Assembly: GCA_039818825.1 (NCBI GenBank)
Contig: JBCBTD010000019.1
Span: forward strand, 3,445-67,444
DNA: 64,000 bases
Source: JBCBTD01 sp039818825
GTDB taxonomy: Bacteria; Pseudomonadota; Alphaproteobacteria; Geminicoccales; Geminicoccaceae
Direction of reading: 5' to 3'
Made by a program: the position numbers and the translations under genes. Each line of letters starts with the position of its first letter. Position 1 is the stretch's first letter. Below the pieces are notes generated by a model, which saw only the letters and a list, made by a program, of their open reading frames with translations, was not told the origin of the DNA and did no database searches. Below are positions 18,552-28,073 of this stretch, piece after piece.

Positions 18552-18787
18552 CGGCGTTTGGCGCCATCGTCGTTTTCACCATCGTCTGGTGGTTGATCCT
18601 GTTCATGGCGCTGCCCTTTGGCGCTCGGCCACCGGACCGACCAGAGCCGGGACATGCTGCGAGCGCGCCGGAGAACCCGCGATTGGCGCTGAAAATGGTG
18701 GTGACGACGGTCCTTGCGATCGTCGTCACCGCAGCCATCGCTTGGCTGATCGACGCCGGCCTGTTGCACTTCCGGCCGCCGCGTTGA
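18548..18787 (+). CDS. DUF1467 family small membrane protein
   Basis: 79 residues, GTG start overlapping the mce stop. There are two membrane helices (about residues 4-20 and 47-68), and the loop between begins with the family motif WWLILFMALPFGARPP. DUF1467 proteins are almost confined to alphaproteobacteria and sit between mce and proS in many of them; their function is not known. It is the last gene before a probable terminator at 18841. Confidence 0.88.
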   Translation: MTAFGAIVVFTIVWWLILFMALPFGARPPDRPEPGHAASAPENPRLALKMVVTTVLAIVVTAAIAWLIDAGLLHFRPPR

Positions 18788-18840
18788 GGCCGGCCGCGAC
18801 GTAAGACCACCCACAACCCTGCGGCGCTGATGCCATTTTC

Positions 18841-18857
18841 CGCGCTTGCGGAGCGCG
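18841..18857 (+). terminator. Probable terminator at the end of the nuo-to-DUF1467 operon
   Basis: Inverted repeat CGCGCT / AGCGCG with a TGCGG loop, followed by a mixed T-rich stretch TTGCGTTTCTTC. It lies in the only gap longer than 60 bases between nuoA and proS. The stem is short and the T tract is interrupted, so it may be inefficient. Confidence 0.5.
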
Positions 18858-18925
18858 TTGCGTTTCTTCGGCGTGCTCCCTAAAGTCCGCGCGGCGTCAC
18901 GACCCCGCCTCGTCGAAAGACCACG

Positions 18926-20215
18926 ATGCGTCTCTCCGACTACTTTCTGCCTCTCCTCAAAGAGAGCCCGGCCGAAGCTCAGATCGTTTCACACCAGCTG
19001 ATGCTCCGGGCTGGGATGATCCGCCAATCGAGCGCGGGCATCTACTCCTGGTTGCCGCTCGGCCACGCGGTGCTGCGCAACGTCGAGGAGATCGTCCGCG
19101 ACGAGATGAACCGCGCCGGCTGTCAGGAGATACTGATGCCGGGCGTCCAGCCTGCTGATCTTTGGCAGGAGAGCGGGCGCTACGAGGCCTACGGGCGCGA
19201 GATGCTGCGTTTCACCGATCGCCACGACCGCGACATGCTCCTTGGGCCGACGCATGAGGAGGTCATCACCGACCTCTTCCGCCGCTGCATCCGCAGTTAC
19301 CGCGATTTGCCCAAGAACCTCTACCAGATCCAGTGGAAGTTCCGCGATGAGATCCGCCCGCGGTTCGGGGTGATGCGCGGCCGCGAATTCTTGATGAAAG
19401 ACAGCTACTCCTTCGACCTCGACTTCGACGGCGCAAAGCGGTCGTACGACAACATGTTCGCGGCCTATCTCAAGACGTTCAAGCGGATGGGACTGACGGC
19501 GATCCCGATGCGCGCGCAAAGCGGGGCCATCGGCGGCAACATGAGCCACGAATTCCAGATCCTCGCTTCGACCGGCGAGAGCGAAGTATTCTTCGATGCA
19601 GCGTTCGAGGACGTCGACTTCCTCGAAGACAAGCTCGACATCGAGGCACTGAAGGGCCTGTACGCGGCGGCCGACGACGAGCACGATGCGGCCGCTTGCC
19701 CGGTCCCGCCGGAGCGCTTGCGTCAGGGTCGCGGCATCGAAGTCGGTCACATCTTTTACTTCGGGACCAAGTATTCCAAGGCGATGGGCGCCACCGTGGT
19801 CGGTCCGGACGACGTCGAGATCGCCGTCGAGATGGGCAGCTACGGCATTGGCGTGTCGCGCTTGGTCGCGGCGTTGATCGAGGCCAACCACGACGAGCAC
19901 GGGATCGTCTGGCCGGAGAGCGTGGCGCCGTTCCGCATCGGTCTCATCAACCTGCGTGCCAGCGACGATGGCTGTGCCGGCGTCACCGGCGATCTCTACG
20001 ACAAGCTGCGACGCGCGGGTGTCACGGTCCTCTACGACGACCGCAACGACAGTCCGGGAGCGAAGTTCGCGACCATGGACCTGATCGGCTTGCCGACGCA
20101 GATCGTGATCGGCCCGCGGGGGGTCAAAGCCGGCACCGTCGAGATCAAGGACCGCCGCACCGGTGCGACCGAGGAGCTTCCGACGGAGGCGGCGCTCGGG
20201 AGGCTCACGCGCTGA
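18926..20215 (+). CDS. proS: Proline--tRNA ligase, short alphaproteobacterial type
   Basis: 429 residues, class II aminoacyl-tRNA synthetase. The TxE proline motif GPTHEE is at 107-112, motif 2 (FRDEIRPRFGVMRGREF) is at about 139-155, and motif 3 lies around MGSYGIGVSRLVAA. The C-terminal anticodon-binding domain starts at about residue 330. It lacks the roughly 180-residue editing insertion found between motifs 2 and 3 in E. coli ProRS, as is normal for alphaproteobacteria and mitochondria. The stop codon overlaps the likely start of lolC. Confidence 0.96.
   Translation: MRLSDYFLPLLKESPAEAQIVSHQLMLRAGMIRQSSAGIYSWLPLGHAVLRNVEEIVRDEMNRAGCQEILMPGVQPADLWQESGRYEAYGREMLRFTDRHDRDMLLGPTHEEVITDLFRRCIRSYRDLPKNLYQIQWKFRDEIRPRFGVMRGREFLMKDSYSFDLDFDGAKRSYDNMFAAYLKTFKRMGLTAIPMRAQSGAIGGNMSHEFQILASTGESEVFFDAAFEDVDFLEDKLDIEALKGLYAAADDEHDAAACPVPPERLRQGRGIEVGHIFYFGTKYSKAMGATVVGPDDVEIAVEMGSYGIGVSRLVAALIEANHDEHGIVWPESVAPFRIGLINLRASDDGCAGVTGDLYDKLRRAGVTVLYDDRNDSPGAKFATMDLIGLPTQIVIGPRGVKAGTVEIKDRRTGATEELPTEAALGRLTR
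20198..20203 (+). promoter_or_regulatory. Ribosome binding site that points to a CTG start for lolC
   Basis: GGGAGG lies inside the end of proS, 8 bases before the CTG at 20212. That CTG overlaps the proS stop as CTGA. No ATG, GTG or TTG occurs in the lolC frame between this site and GTG 20242, which would truncate the conserved N-terminus. Confidence 0.5.
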
Positions 20216-21462
20216 GCGCGTTCGGTGCAGCGGAGCGCTGGGTGGCGTTCCGCTACCTGCGCCCGACCCGAGAACACGGGTTCGTCTCGGTCATCACGAT
20301 CTTCGCCCTCACCGGGATCGCGCTCGGCGTCGGGACCCTGATCGTCGTCCTGGCGGTGATGAACGGATTTCGCGCCGAGCTCCTCGACCGGGTACTCGGG
20401 CTGAACGGCCACGTCACCGTCCAGGCCGGTCCGGAGGGCATCGTCGCGTTCGACGATCTTGTCGCCGCAATCGGCACCGTGCCTGAGGTCCGTTCGGTGA
20501 CGCCGTTCGTCGAGGGGCAGGTGATGGTGACCGCGAATGGCGCCGCCTCCGGAGCATTGGTACGGGGTATCCGCCATGCCGACTTCGACAAGCGCCAGAT
20601 CCTTGCCGACAGCATCGTGGCCGGCAGCTTGGAGGCGTTCGACGAGTCGCAACGTTTGGTGATCGGTGTGCGGATGGCGCGCCGTCTGGGCCTGGGCATC
20701 GGCGATCGTTTGACCCTGATCGCGCCGGACGGCCCGGTCACGCCGTTCGGTACGCTGCCCCGGGTCGTCGCCTACGAGGTCGGCGCCGTGTTCGACGTCG
20801 GCATGTTCGAGTACGACAATGGCGTCTTGTTCATGCCGATGGGTGCAGCGCAGCAGTTTTTCGACCTCGACGGTCGCGTCAACCTGATCGACGCGTTCCT
20901 GGCCGATCCCGAGCGCGTCGACGAGCAGCGCCTGCTGCTCCAAGCGGCCGTCGGCGATCGCGGCTGGGTCAGTACCTGGCAGGAACTGAATGCCCAGTTC
21001 TTCAATGCACTGCAGGTCGAACGCAACGTGATGTTTTTGATCCTGACCCTGATCATTCTGGTAGCGGCGTTCAACATCATTACGGGTTTGACGATGTTGG
21101 TTCGCTCCAAGGGGCGTGACATCGCCATCCTGCGGACGATGGGCGCGACCAGGGGTGCGATCATGCGGATCTTCTTCGTTGCCGGGATGACGATCGGCAC
21201 GCTCGGGACGCTGGCCGGTTTCGTGCTGGGCTTGGCGTTCGCGCTCAACGTCGACCGCATCCGCCTGGCACTCGAAGCCATGACCGGTGCCGAACTGTGG
21301 GCCGCGGAGATCCGCTTCCTCTCGCAACTGCCGGCGCGGGTCGAGGTCGCCGACGTCGCGAGCGTGGTAGCCATGGCGCTCGTTCTGGCGTTCCTCGCGA
21401 CCTTGGTCCCGTCCTGGCGCGCGGCGCAGCTCGATCCGGTCGAGGCGCTACGGCGTGAGTAG
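20212..21462 (+). CDS. lolC: Lipoprotein-releasing ABC transporter permease LolC/LolE
   Basis: About 416 residues if translation starts at CTG 20212. It is the membrane subunit that, with LolD, extracts outer-membrane lipoproteins from the inner membrane. The N-terminal VAFRYLRPTREHGFVSVI motif and first membrane helix (about 27-52) are followed by a periplasmic MacB-like domain and three C-terminal helices (FtsX type) from about residue 270. GTG 20242 is the only conventional nearby start and would remove 10 residues that belong to the usual family N-terminus. A single LolC/E-type permease is consistent with a homodimer. It overlaps lolD by 8 bases. Confidence 0.9.
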   Translation: MSAFGAAERWVAFRYLRPTREHGFVSVITIFALTGIALGVGTLIVVLAVMNGFRAELLDRVLGLNGHVTVQAGPEGIVAFDDLVAAIGTVPEVRSVTPFVEGQVMVTANGAASGALVRGIRHADFDKRQILADSIVAGSLEAFDESQRLVIGVRMARRLGLGIGDRLTLIAPDGPVTPFGTLPRVVAYEVGAVFDVGMFEYDNGVLFMPMGAAQQFFDLDGRVNLIDAFLADPERVDEQRLLLQAAVGDRGWVSTWQELNAQFFNALQVERNVMFLILTLIILVAAFNIITGLTMLVRSKGRDIAILRTMGATRGAIMRIFFVAGMTIGTLGTLAGFVLGLAFALNVDRIRLALEAMTGAELWAAEIRFLSQLPARVEVADVASVVAMALVLAFLATLVPSWRAAQLDPVEALRRE

Positions 21463-22153
21463 CGGCCGGGCCTCCGCATCCTCTCTCGAGCTCTCGGCCG
21501 TGTCGCGGAGCTTCGTCCAGGCTGGCGCCCGCATCGACGTGCTCCGCAGCGTAGACCTTGCCCTGGCGGCAGGAGAGGTTGCGGGCCTCTTGGGCGTTTC
21601 TGGGTCTGGCAAGTCCACCCTGCTGCACCTTTCCGGGCTCTTGGAGCGGCCGGACAGCGGCGAGATCGTCGTCCTCGGCGAGACCACGGCCAAGCGGGGT
21701 GATGGTCAACGGACGCGGCTGCGCCGTGAAGGCATCGGCTTCGTCTATCAATTCCACCACCTGCTGCCGGAGTTTTCCGCACGCGAGAACGTCGCTTTGC
21801 CGATGCTGATCGCCGGCAAGCGCGCCAACGAAGCGCAGGCGAGGGCCGTCGATCTCTTGGAGTCGGTCGGGCTCGCCGCGCGCTTGGACCACCGGCCGTC
21901 ACAGCTTTCGGGCGGCGAGCAACAGCGCGTCGCGATCGCACGGGCGCTGGCCAACCATCCATCCCTGGTGCTGGCCGACGAGCCGACCGGCAACCTCGAC
22001 GAAGCCACCGCCGAAGCCGTGTTCGACGGGTTCCTAGAGGCGTTGCGGGCGGTCGGCGCCAGCGCGTTGGTCGCCACCCACGACCGCCGCCTGGCGGCCC
22101 GGCTCGACCGCACCTACGAGTTGCGCGGCGGCCAGCTGCATCCTGTCGGCTGA
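21455..22153 (+). CDS. lolD: Lipoprotein-releasing ABC transporter ATPase LolD
   Basis: 232 residues, ABC ATPase driving lipoprotein release with LolC. Walker A GVSGSGKST is at 47-55, a Q-loop FVYQFHHLLPEF at about 97-108, signature LSGGEQQ at 151-157, and Walker B LVLADEP at 171-177. LolD proteins characteristically have the HHLLPEF stretch seen here. It starts at GTG 21455 within lolC. Confidence 0.95.
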   Translation: MSSGRASASSLELSAVSRSFVQAGARIDVLRSVDLALAAGEVAGLLGVSGSGKSTLLHLSGLLERPDSGEIVVLGETTAKRGDGQRTRLRREGIGFVYQFHHLLPEFSARENVALPMLIAGKRANEAQARAVDLLESVGLAARLDHRPSQLSGGEQQRVAIARALANHPSLVLADEPTGNLDEATAEAVFDGFLEALRAVGASALVATHDRRLAARLDRTYELRGGQLHPVG

Positions 22154-22163
22154 GGAGTAGCCC

Positions 22164-25100
22164 TTGAGCCACGCCGCATTCGTCCACCTCCGGGTTCGCA
22201 CCGCTTGGTCGCTCTTGGAGAGCACGGTCCGCCTCGATCGCTTGGTCGCCGCTTGCCAGACGGCGGCAATGCCGGCGGTGGCGATGACCGATCATGCTTC
22301 CTTGTTCGGGGCCGTCGACTTCGGCGCCAAGGCGGCTGCTGGCGGCGTTCAGCCGATCATCGGCTGCCTGTTGCCGGTGGCCGTGGCTGCCACCGAGCGT
22401 GGCGAGCCGATCGTCGGCGACGTCGTGCTCCTCTGCCAGTCCGAGGCGGGCTACGGCTCGTTGCTCAAGCTCTTGTCGGCCGCCTACTTCAAGGACGCCT
22501 CCCGCGAGACCTGGGTCGAGACCGACCATCTCGCGCAGCACCACGACGGCTTGATCCTGTTGACCGGTGGGAGCGACGGCGCGCTCGGCCGATTGCTGAG
22601 TGCCGGACGGTCCGGTGACGCGACGGCGACGATGGAGCGCCTGCTCGGCGCGTTCGGCGATCGGCTCTACGTCGAGTTGATCCGCACCGGTGAGGAGGCC
22701 GAGCCGCTGACCGAGCCGTGGTTCTTGGAGCAGGCTTACGCCAAGGGCGTGCCGTTGGTCGCAACCAACGACGTCCGGTTCATCGAGCGCGATGACCACC
22801 GCCCGCACGATGCCCTCGGCTGCATCGCCCACGGCCGTCGCTTGGTGGAGGAGGATCGCCCGCGGACCAGCGCCGACCATCGTTTCAAGACCGCCGACGA
22901 GATGGCCGACCTGTTCCGGGACCTCCCGGAGGCCATCGCCAACACGATGGTCGTCGCTCGCCGGACGGCGTTCAAGGTGCAGACACGGGCGCCGATCCTG
23001 CCGGCGTTCCCGGTCGGTGCCGGCCGCGACGAAGCCGAGGAACTGCGCGTCCAAGCCAGCTCAGGTTTGGAGGAGCGGTTGGCGCGGCACGTTCGGCCGC
23101 ACCTGGAGGACGACCCCGAGGCGCAACTGCAGCGCTACAGGGATCGCCTGGCCTTCGAACTCGACGTCATCGTGCAGATGCGGTTCCCCGGCTACTTCCT
23201 GATCGTGTCGGACTTCATTCGCTGGGCCAAAGACCGCGGCATCCCCGTCGGCCCTGGGCGTGGCTCCGGTGCCGGTTCGGTCGTTGCCTGGGCGTTGGCG
23301 ATCACCGATCTGGACCCGCTTCGCTTCGGGCTCTTGTTCGAGCGTTTTTTGAACCCTGAGCGGGTGTCGATGCCCGACTTCGACATCGACTTCTGCCAGG
23401 ACCGTCGCGACGAGGTCATCGAGTACGTGGCCGAGCGCTACGGCACCGACCGAGTCGCCCACATCATCACCTTCGGTCGTTTGCAGGCGCGGGCGGTAGT
23501 GCGCGACGTCGGCCGGGTGATGGGGCTGCCCTACGGTCAGGTCGACCGGATCTCCAAGTTGATCCCGAACAACCCGGCGAGCCCACCGACGATCGAGCAG
23601 GCGCTGGAGATGGAGCCGCGCCTCGAGCAAGAGCGACGCGGCGACGAGCAGGTCGCCGATCTGATCGGCGTCGCCCGGCGTCTGGAGGGGCTGCCGCGCC
23701 ATGCCTCCACCCACGCCGCCGGTGTCGTCATCGGCGATCGGCCGCTCGACGAACTCGTCCCGCTCTACCGCGACCCACGCTCGGCGATGCCGGTCACCCA
23801 GTACGACATGAAGGCGGCCGAGAAGGTCGGCTTGGTCAAGTTCGACTTCCTCGGCCTCACGACCCTGACCTTGCTGAGGACCGCGGAGCGGCTGGTCAAC
23901 GATCGGCTTGGCATACCCTTGGTCCTCGACGACCTGCCGCTCGACGACCCGGCGGCTTATGCGCTGATGAGTCGGGCTGAGACCAACAACGTGTTCCAGC
24001 TCGAATCTGGCGGGATGAAGGCGGCGCTGGTTCAGCTGAAGCCCGACTGTTTCGAGGACATCATCGCCATGGTGTCGCTCTACCGGCCCGGGCCGATGGA
24101 CAACATTCCCCGCTACATCGCGGTCAAGCATGGCCGCGAGGATCCTGCCTATCTCTGCCGCGAGCTGGAGCCGATACTCGCCGAGACCAACGGCGTCATC
24201 ATCTACCAGGAACAGGTGATGCGTATCGCCCAGGAGCTCGCGGGCTATTCCCTCGGCGGCGCCGATCTGCTGCGGCGGGCGATGGGCAAGAAAATCAAAG
24301 CGGAGATGGACCAGCAACGCGACGTTTTCGTCGAAGGCGCCATGCGCCGCGCTCTCGACGAGAATCTGGCCGTCACCTTGTTCGAGCAGGTGGCCAAGTT
24401 CGCCTCGTACGGCTTCAACAAGAGCCATGCAGCCGCCTACGCGTTGCTCGCGTACCAGACCGCCTACCTGAAGGCGAACCATCCGCTCGCGTTCTTCGCC
24501 GCGGCGATGACCATGGATCGGGGCAACCACGCGCGCCTGGCCGCCGCGCGCGAGGAGCTGGTTCGCAAAGGGATCGCCTTGCTCGGGCCGGACGTGAACC
24601 GGTCGGGCGTGCTGTTCAGCGTCGAACGGTTGGCCGATTCGGACGACGCCGGCGCATTGCGCTTCGCTCTGGCCGCCATCCGTGGGGTCGGCGAGCAGGC
24701 GATGACCGCCTTAGTCGCCGAACGCGAACGAGAAGGGACGTACGGCGACATCTTCGATCTTTGCGCGCGGCTCGGTCCGAAGACGATCAATCGTCGGCTC
24801 CTCGAAGCTCTTGTCCGCGCCGGCGCGCTCGATGGCTTCGGGCCGTCGCGGGCGGTGCATCTCGCGGCGATCGAGGCGGCGTTGCGCCACGGAGCGGCAT
24901 CGGCCGATGCCGCTGCCGACGACCAAGTCGGACTCTTCGAGCAGGCCGAGGTCAGCATTCCCAAGCCGAAGCTGCCCGACGTGTCGCCGCAACCGATGGC
25001 GCAGGTCCTGGAGGAGGAGCACCAAGCGCTAGGGTTCTTTCTCTCGGCCCACCCGCTGGACAGCCTTCGCGGCACCTTGGATCGGTTGGGCGTCGTGCCG

Positions 25101-25625
25101 ATCGCCGACCTCCACGGCCGGGTCAACGACAGCCGAGAGCGCATCCTCAAGCTCGCGGGGATCGTCGTCGCCAAGCAGGAGCGGACGGGAGCCCGCGGTC
25201 GGTTCGCATTCGTCACGCTCTCGGATCCGAGTGGTCAGGTCGAGCTCACGGTCTACAACGACTTGCTGCTGCAAGCCCGCGACCGGCTGGAAGGCAGCGA
25301 GCCGGTGATCGTGCACGTCGACGTGCGCAGCGACGGGGAAGACCTGCGGCTGATCGCCCAGGACGTCGAGGTGGTAGCCGATGCCGTCGGCACCAAGCGC
25401 TCGTTCGTCGAGATCGACATGGTCAACCCAGCGGCGCTCGACGGTCTGTTGTCACTCTTGGGTGCCGACGCGCCGGGCAGCTCACGGGTGCGGCTGATCG
25501 TTCCCGGCGAGGACGACTCGGAATGCGTGCACCTCGAGCTGCCCGACGATCACCTGCTCGCTATGACGCGCCGGGCCGACGTCGAGGCGCTGGCAGGAGT
25601 GCGGGGCGTGCGCGACGTCGGCTGA
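22164..25625 (+). CDS. dnaE: DNA polymerase III alpha subunit
   Basis: 1153 residues, the replicative polymerase, DnaE1 type. The N-terminal PHP domain (residues 1 to about 280) starts HLRVRTAWSLLEST. The palm has the catalytic aspartates Asp405, Asp407 (PDFDIDF) and Asp561 (KFDFLGL), plus GPGRGSGAGS. A helix-hairpin-helix region and a C-terminal OB fold (FAFVTLSDPSGQVEL, about residue 1015) follow. The TTG start at 22164 has GAGGAG a few bases upstream and begins directly at the conserved PHP strand. The lolD-dnaE order is common in alphaproteobacteria. Confidence 0.97.
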   Translation: MSHAAFVHLRVRTAWSLLESTVRLDRLVAACQTAAMPAVAMTDHASLFGAVDFGAKAAAGGVQPIIGCLLPVAVAATERGEPIVGDVVLLCQSEAGYGSLLKLLSAAYFKDASRETWVETDHLAQHHDGLILLTGGSDGALGRLLSAGRSGDATATMERLLGAFGDRLYVELIRTGEEAEPLTEPWFLEQAYAKGVPLVATNDVRFIERDDHRPHDALGCIAHGRRLVEEDRPRTSADHRFKTADEMADLFRDLPEAIANTMVVARRTAFKVQTRAPILPAFPVGAGRDEAEELRVQASSGLEERLARHVRPHLEDDPEAQLQRYRDRLAFELDVIVQMRFPGYFLIVSDFIRWAKDRGIPVGPGRGSGAGSVVAWALAITDLDPLRFGLLFERFLNPERVSMPDFDIDFCQDRRDEVIEYVAERYGTDRVAHIITFGRLQARAVVRDVGRVMGLPYGQVDRISKLIPNNPASPPTIEQALEMEPRLEQERRGDEQVADLIGVARRLEGLPRHASTHAAGVVIGDRPLDELVPLYRDPRSAMPVTQYDMKAAEKVGLVKFDFLGLTTLTLLRTAERLVNDRLGIPLVLDDLPLDDPAAYALMSRAETNNVFQLESGGMKAALVQLKPDCFEDIIAMVSLYRPGPMDNIPRYIAVKHGREDPAYLCRELEPILAETNGVIIYQEQVMRIAQELAGYSLGGADLLRRAMGKKIKAEMDQQRDVFVEGAMRRALDENLAVTLFEQVAKFASYGFNKSHAAAYALLAYQTAYLKANHPLAFFAAAMTMDRGNHARLAAAREELVRKGIALLGPDVNRSGVLFSVERLADSDDAGALRFALAAIRGVGEQAMTALVAEREREGTYGDIFDLCARLGPKTINRRLLEALVRAGALDGFGPSRAVHLAAIEAALRHGAASADAAADDQVGLFEQAEVSIPKPKLPDVSPQPMAQVLEEEHQALGFFLSAHPLDSLRGTLDRLGVVPIADLHGRVNDSRERILKLAGIVVAKQERTGARGRFAFVTLSDPSGQVELTVYNDLLLQARDRLEGSEPVIVHVDVRSDGEDLRLIAQDVEVVADAVGTKRSFVEIDMVNPAALDGLLSLLGADAPGSSRVRLIVPGEDDSECVHLELPDDHLLAMTRRADVEALAGVRGVRDVG

Positions 25626-25671
25626 GGTTGGTCACGCGGAGCGCCGGCGACCGCGGACGACGCCCACTCGA

Positions 25672-26790
25672 TCAGACGTAGACGATGCGTGGCATCGGTT
25701 TCGTGCGGCTGGTGTCGAGCTTGGCGGCGACCGATTTGGCGAGGCCGAGATAGGCTGTGGCTTGCGGTCCGTCGGGTTCGCTCGCAACGACGGGAGCGCC
25801 GCTGTCGGACAGCTCGCGGATGATCGGGTCGAGCGGGATCTCCGCCAGGAAATCGACCTCGTACTGCGTCGCTGTCGCCCGTGCGCCGCCATGGGCAAAC
25901 ACGTCGGTGCGATGGCCGCAATTGGGGCAGCAGAAGTAGCTCATGTTCTCGACGACGCCGAGAATGGGCACGTTCACCTTGCGGAACATCGCGATCGCTT
26001 TCTTGGCGTCCAGAAGTGCGATGTCCTGAGGCGTCGAGACGATGACCGCGCCGGTCAGCGGCACCCGCTGCGCCATCGTGAGCTGGGCGTCGCCCGTGCC
26101 TGGCGGCAGATCGATGACGAGCACGTCGAGTTCGCCCCAGGCGACGTCGCCGAGCATCTGCTGTATGGCACTTTGGACCATCGGCCCACGCCAAATCATC
26201 GGCGTGTCTTCGTCGACGAGGAAGCCCATCGACATCACCGTTACGCCGTGGCGGGCCATCGGCTGCAGCTTGGCGCCGTCCGGTGACGACGTCGGCCGGC
26301 CGCTTATTCCGAACATCCGAGGTAGTGACGGACCGTAGATGTCGGCGTCGAGAATGCCGGTCCTGAGACCGCTCCGCGCCAGGCCGACGGCGAGGTTCAC
26401 GGCGGTCGTCGACTTGCCGACACCGCCCTTGCCACTGGCGACCGCGACGATGGAGCGCACGCCCTCGACGAGGGGCTTGGCCGGTGGCGCGGCAGGACCG
26501 CCGGAAGCAGCGGCCGGCCGGCCGACGTTCGACGGCGGCGCCCGCTCGGCGGTGAGCACCGCGGTGACCGAGGTGACGCCCGGCAATGCCCGGACTTTGG
26601 CCTCAGCGGCCAATCTCACGGCTTCCATCCGTGACGCCAGCCCAGGGTCGCACTCCAACGTGAAGCCGACGTTGCTGCCCTTCACCGTCACACCGCCGAC
26701 CAGCCGCGAGCCGACGACATCGCCGTCACCGTCGGGGCCCGGCACCGTCGCCAGCACTGCCAAAACATCATCTCGCGAGACGTCGACCAA
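25672..26790 (-). CDS. mrp: Mrp/ApbC family iron-sulfur cluster carrier ATPase
   Basis: 372 residues. It carries and transfers Fe-S clusters. The N-terminal MIP18/DUF59 domain (residues 1 to about 85) is joined by a Pro/Ala linker to the P-loop domain with GKGGVGKST at 120-128. The cluster-binding CPNC is at Cys288-Cys291. TTG 26790 is chosen because AGGAGG lies 9 bases upstream (26800-26805) and no ATG is near; an ATG inside would cut the DUF59 domain. It is divergent from hflK with about 90 bases between them. Confidence 0.94.
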   Translation of the reverse strand: MVDVSRDDVLAVLATVPGPDGDGDVVGSRLVGGVTVKGSNVGFTLECDPGLASRMEAVRLAAEAKVRALPGVTSVTAVLTAERAPPSNVGRPAAASGGPAAPPAKPLVEGVRSIVAVASGKGGVGKSTTAVNLAVGLARSGLRTGILDADIYGPSLPRMFGISGRPTSSPDGAKLQPMARHGVTVMSMGFLVDEDTPMIWRGPMVQSAIQQMLGDVAWGELDVLVIDLPPGTGDAQLTMAQRVPLTGAVIVSTPQDIALLDAKKAIAMFRKVNVPILGVVENMSYFCCPNCGHRTDVFAHGGARATATQYEVDFLAEIPLDPIIRELSDSGAPVVASEPDGPQATAYLGLAKSVAAKLDTSRTKPMPRIVYV

Positions 26791-26880
26791 GGTTGAATGC
26801 CTCCTGCTACCGGCCGATATAAGGCACCACGCGGCGGCCGACGAGAGGCCGTTGTAAGCCCAGTCGCTCGAGGACGCAGG

Positions 26881-28071
26881 ATGCCCTGGAACAATCAAGG
26901 CGGACGATGGCAAGGCGGTGGCGGCCAAGGCCCTTGGGGTGGCCGCCCCGGCAGCGGTGGACCGTCGGGCGGCGGGCAGCAGCCGCCGGATCTGGAAGAC
27001 CTGATCCGCAAAGGCCAAGAGCGGTTCCGCCAGATGTTTCCGGGTGGCGGCGGCGGCGGGCCATTCGCCAACCGTGCGCTCCTCGGCGGCGGCTTGGCGA
27101 TCCTCGTGGCCCTGTGGCTTGCGTCCGGCTTTTACCGGGTTCAGCCCGCCGAGCGCGGCGTCGAACTGATGTTCGGACGGTTCTACGAAGTGACCGATCC
27201 CGGCCTGCGCTACCACTGGCCGTGGCCGATTCAGAGCGTGCTGCTGCCCGAGGTGGAGCGGGTGAACCGGGTCGAGGTCGGATTTCGTTCGGCGGCACCC
27301 GGTGGCAATCGCGCCGCCGCCGGCCGCGAGGTGCTGGGTGAGAGCTTGATGCTGACCGGCGACGAGAACATCGTCGACATCAACTTCGTCATCCTGTGGA
27401 AGATCTCCGTCCCCGAGAACTACTTGTTCAACGTGCGTGACCCCGAAGAGACGGTGAAGTCGGCTTCCGAAAGCGTGATGCGTGAGCTGGTCGGACGCTC
27501 GACGATCACCGAGGTGACGACCGAAGGCCGTGGCATCCTGGAGACCGATGCGCGAGCCCAGCTGCAGCTGCTGCTCGACGACTACGGCGCCGGCATCTTG
27601 ATCAACGAGATCCAGTTGCAAAAAGCCGACCCGCCAGCGGAGGTGATCGAGTCGTTCCGCGACGTGCAGCGTGCTCAAGCAGACCGCGAGCGGCTGCAGA
27701 ACGAGGCAGAGGCGTTCGCCAACGACATCCTGCCCCGCGCCCGCGGCGACGCCGAGCAGATGATCCAGCAGGCACAAGCCTATCGCGAGGAAGTGGTCGC
27801 TCGGGCCGAAGGTGAGGCGTCGCGGTTCTTGGCGGTGTTGACCGAGTACGCCAACGCCCGCGAGGTGACGGCCGAGCGCATGTACCTCGAGACGATGGAA
27901 GCCGTGCTCAGCGACATGAACAAGTTGGTCGTCGACGGTTCGGTCGGCACCGACTCCGGTGTCGTTCCGTACCTGCCGCTGCCGGCGCTGCAGGATCAGC
28001 AACGGCGGTCCGCCGCAACGCCCGCCGCGCCTTCAGACGCGGGCACGTCCAGCCTCCCCGGGAGCCAGTGA
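26881..28071 (+). CDS. hflK: FtsH protease regulator subunit HflK
   Basis: 396 residues. A Gly/Pro/Gln-rich cytoplasmic tail (residues 6-60) precedes one membrane helix (about 67-84) and a periplasmic SPFH/stomatin domain, then a coiled-coil region around residues 250-330 (DVQRAQADRERLQNEAEAFA). With HflC it forms the cage around FtsH. The Gly-rich tail is normal for HflK. It ends 3 bases before hflC. Confidence 0.95.
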   Translation: MPWNNQGGRWQGGGGQGPWGGRPGSGGPSGGGQQPPDLEDLIRKGQERFRQMFPGGGGGGPFANRALLGGGLAILVALWLASGFYRVQPAERGVELMFGRFYEVTDPGLRYHWPWPIQSVLLPEVERVNRVEVGFRSAAPGGNRAAAGREVLGESLMLTGDENIVDINFVILWKISVPENYLFNVRDPEETVKSASESVMRELVGRSTITEVTTEGRGILETDARAQLQLLLDDYGAGILINEIQLQKADPPAEVIESFRDVQRAQADRERLQNEAEAFANDILPRARGDAEQMIQQAQAYREEVVARAEGEASRFLAVLTEYANAREVTAERMYLETMEAVLSDMNKLVVDGSVGTDSGVVPYLPLPALQDQQRRSAATPAAPSDAGTSSLPGSQ

Positions 28072-28073
28072 CC

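Noticed and set aside
20772..23054. Minus-strand frame of 760 codons opposite lolC, lolD and the start of dnaE
   Set aside because: Antisense shadow of conserved genes; Arg- and Pro-rich product with no motifs.
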